Shown here: positions 33,250 to 34,716 of the stretch, in pieces
How the letters are laid out: each line of letters begins with the position of its first letter
How positions within the stretch are numbered: the stretch's first letter is position 1
Source of the DNA: Peptostreptococcaceae bacterium
GTDB lineage: Bacteria > Bacillota > Clostridia > Peptostreptococcales > Peptostreptococcaceae
Assembly (NCBI GenBank): GCA_029983575.1
Contig: JASBZE010000009.1
Span: forward strand, 1 to 34,716
Direction of reading: 5' to 3'
DNA: 34,716 nt
Translations under genes and position numbers: made by a program
Notes under the pieces: generated by a model
What the model was told of the DNA's origin: nothing
What the model saw: only the letters and a program-made list of their open reading frames with translations
Database searches by the model: none

Positions 33250-34716
33250 ATGATTTATAAATATGGACATGATGAAAAAATAGACTTCGGTGAAAAAATC
33301 AAAGACATAAAACCGAGTGAGGAAAAAACTTATGATGTAATTGTCGTTGGCTGTGGGTCTTCTGGAATACCATGTGCTGTAAGATTACATGAACTAGGAG
33401 TAAATGTAGCCATAGTTCAAAAAGAGGACTCCCCTTCTTGTTGTGGTAATTTCACAGCAGGCATAGATCTAGAAAAATCAAGCAAAGAATCTCTTGAGAA
33501 GATTACGAGATTAATCCAGGAAGAAAACGGTTATAAGCCTAAGGCAGATGTAATTAATATATGGAGGGATAACTCTGGTGAGGCGCTTAAATGGATATTA
33601 GATAAGTCTAAAGAGGCAAACGTACAAGTAAATGACTTGGGAAATGGACCCCAAACTCCTTTTATAAAGGAAAATAATTTAGATGTTGAGTTTCTGACAC
33701 CTGTTTTTGGACCAAAGCCTTACAATGTTGAAAATGGACTATCTGAGATATTAAATGTTGCTGTAAATAAAGGCCTAGAAGTATTTTACAATACACCAGC
33801 AATTAAACTAATAAAAGAAAATGAAAAAATCGTAGGTGTTATTTGTAAACAGGGAGAAAAATATATATTATTTAGGGGCGTTGTCGTTTTAACTACAGGA
33901 GATTATCAAAATGATCCGGAAATGGTATCTCACTACCTTCCTCAAATGTCTAATTACGAGACTAAAAAAACCGGTAGAACTGGTGATGGGCATAAGATGA
34001 TCATGGATGTAGGTGGATCTATGGAAATGATTGGACATACAAAGATGGTCCATGATATGGATGCCGGTCCATTTGAAATAATGAGTCTTCCGTATTTGCG
34101 AGTAAAATTAAATGGAAAGAGGTTTGTCAACGAAGAAATACACATGGAGTATATGAATAACTACCTTCTTGATGACAAGGGATACTATTGTGAGATATTT
34201 GACTCAGAATATGAAAAGACTTCTGAAAAATTAGGTTCAAAATTAACTAAGGATGTTCTAGAAAACTTTATGCCTGAAATCGAGGGAAAAAAAGAAGGTG
34301 TCGTTGAAGAACAAACTGCTACATATAGTGCTCAAACTTTAGAAGAGTTGGCCGAAAAATTAAAAATAACCGATGTGGATACATTTGTCGAGTCAGTTAA
34401 AAGGTATAATGAATTAGTAGAAAAAGGTGTCGATGAAGATTTTGGAGTAAAGTCTGAAAACTTGACACCTATAACCCACCCTCCATACTTCGGAGTGAGA
34501 AGGCACGTTAGATTGACTATGGCCTGTTCAGGAGTTTGCGTAGACGGAAGAAGCAGGGTAATTGACCAAGATGAAAATCCTATAGAGGGTCTTTACGCAA
34601 CAGGTAATCTGGCTGGTAATTTTTATGGTGCACATGACTACCCTCTTACTATTGTCGGTGTTAACTTAGGAAGAAATATAACTAATGGATATCAAGTTGC
34701 CGAGGATATAAAAAAT
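33250..34716 (+). CDS. FAD-dependent fumarate-reductase-like oxidoreductase (3' end beyond window)
   Basis: The frame runs open for 489 codons to the window edge and is probably almost complete. The N-terminus holds a Rossmann FAD site (YDVIVVGCGSSGIPCAVRL, 28-46). The middle has the fumarate reductase/urocanate reductase-type segment YLRVKLNGKRFVNEE and a C-terminal FAD-binding end GLYATGNLAGNFYGAHDYPLTIVGVNLGR. This is the FAD_binding_2 family of anaerobic reductases. There is no signal peptide, heme motif or covalent-FMN domain visible, so it is a soluble cytoplasmic form. The usual TxGG motif near the active site reads TMACSGVCVDG, so the substrate is unlikely to be simply fumarate and is unknown. 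GAGGTGA lies five bases before the ATG at 33250. Confidence 0.88.
   Translation, partial: MIYKYGHDEKIDFGEKIKDIKPSEEKTYDVIVVGCGSSGIPCAVRLHELGVNVAIVQKEDSPSCCGNFTAGIDLEKSSKESLEKITRLIQEENGYKPKADVINIWRDNSGEALKWILDKSKEANVQVNDLGNGPQTPFIKENNLDVEFLTPVFGPKPYNVENGLSEILNVAVNKGLEVFYNTPAIKLIKENEKIVGVICKQGEKYILFRGVVVLTTGDYQNDPEMVSHYLPQMSNYETKKTGRTGDGHKMIMDVGGSMEMIGHTKMVHDMDAGPFEIMSLPYLRVKLNGKRFVNEEIHMEYMNNYLLDDKGYYCEIFDSEYEKTSEKLGSKLTKDVLENFMPEIEGKKEGVVEEQTATYSAQTLEELAEKLKITDVDTFVESVKRYNELVEKGVDEDFGVKSENLTPITHPPYFGVRRHVRLTMACSGVCVDGRSRVIDQDENPIEGLYATGNLAGNFYGAHDYPLTIVGVNLGRNITNGYQVAEDIKN

Noticed and set aside
1..34716. CRISPR array, insertion sequence, prophage or rRNA
   Set aside because: No spaced direct repeats, transposase, integrase or rRNA sequence was seen; the region is a conserved core cluster.

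Overview
The window is AT-rich chromosomal DNA of a low-GC anaerobic member of the Bacillota. The gene order around polC-rimP-nusA-ylxR-ylxQ-infB-rbfA-truB-ribF-rpsO-pnp, the Gram-positive PolC polymerase, strong Shine-Dalgarno sites (GGAGG) and a selenocysteine machinery point to Clostridia/Tissierellia-like bacteria. The exact genus cannot be fixed from the sequence alone. No sporulation gene is present in the places where Bacillus carries them.

From 30537 down to 62 almost everything is on the minus strand. In transcription order it holds: a ComEA-like DNA-binding protein; the selenium genes selD, selA and selB; a secreted three-SH3 glucosaminidase; polC; the rimP-nusA-ylxR-ylxQ-infB-rbfA-nrnA-truB-ribF translation and RNA cluster; rpsO; pnp; an M16 peptidase; ftsK; rimO; pgsA; a CLC transporter with the residues of fluoride-exporting CLC-F proteins; and recA behind a perfect LexA box. 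Clear intrinsic terminators after selD, the glucosaminidase, polC, rpsO and pnp divide this into transcription units. A weaker terminator-like hairpin lies between selA and selB.

The selD gene looks broken to an ordinary gene caller because codon 17 is an in-frame UGA. The context (GGUAAK motif, selA and selB beside it, intact frame on both sides) shows it is a selenocysteine codon, so the enzyme that makes selenophosphate is itself a selenoprotein. The tRNA-Sec gene is not in the window.

From 30670 onward the layout changes. There is a D,D-carboxypeptidase (plus), then a divergent pair of a flavodoxin (minus) and a small DUF2325 protein with a C-terminal cysteine cluster (plus). Between that pair lies a near-consensus promoter with a Fur-like operator over its start site. 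Behind the DUF2325 gene are three hairpins, one with a loop complementary to Shine-Dalgarno sequences and the last a strong terminator. This set is the best candidate here for an undescribed iron-responsive module, possibly including a small RNA. The window ends inside a soluble fumarate-reductase-like flavoprotein gene.
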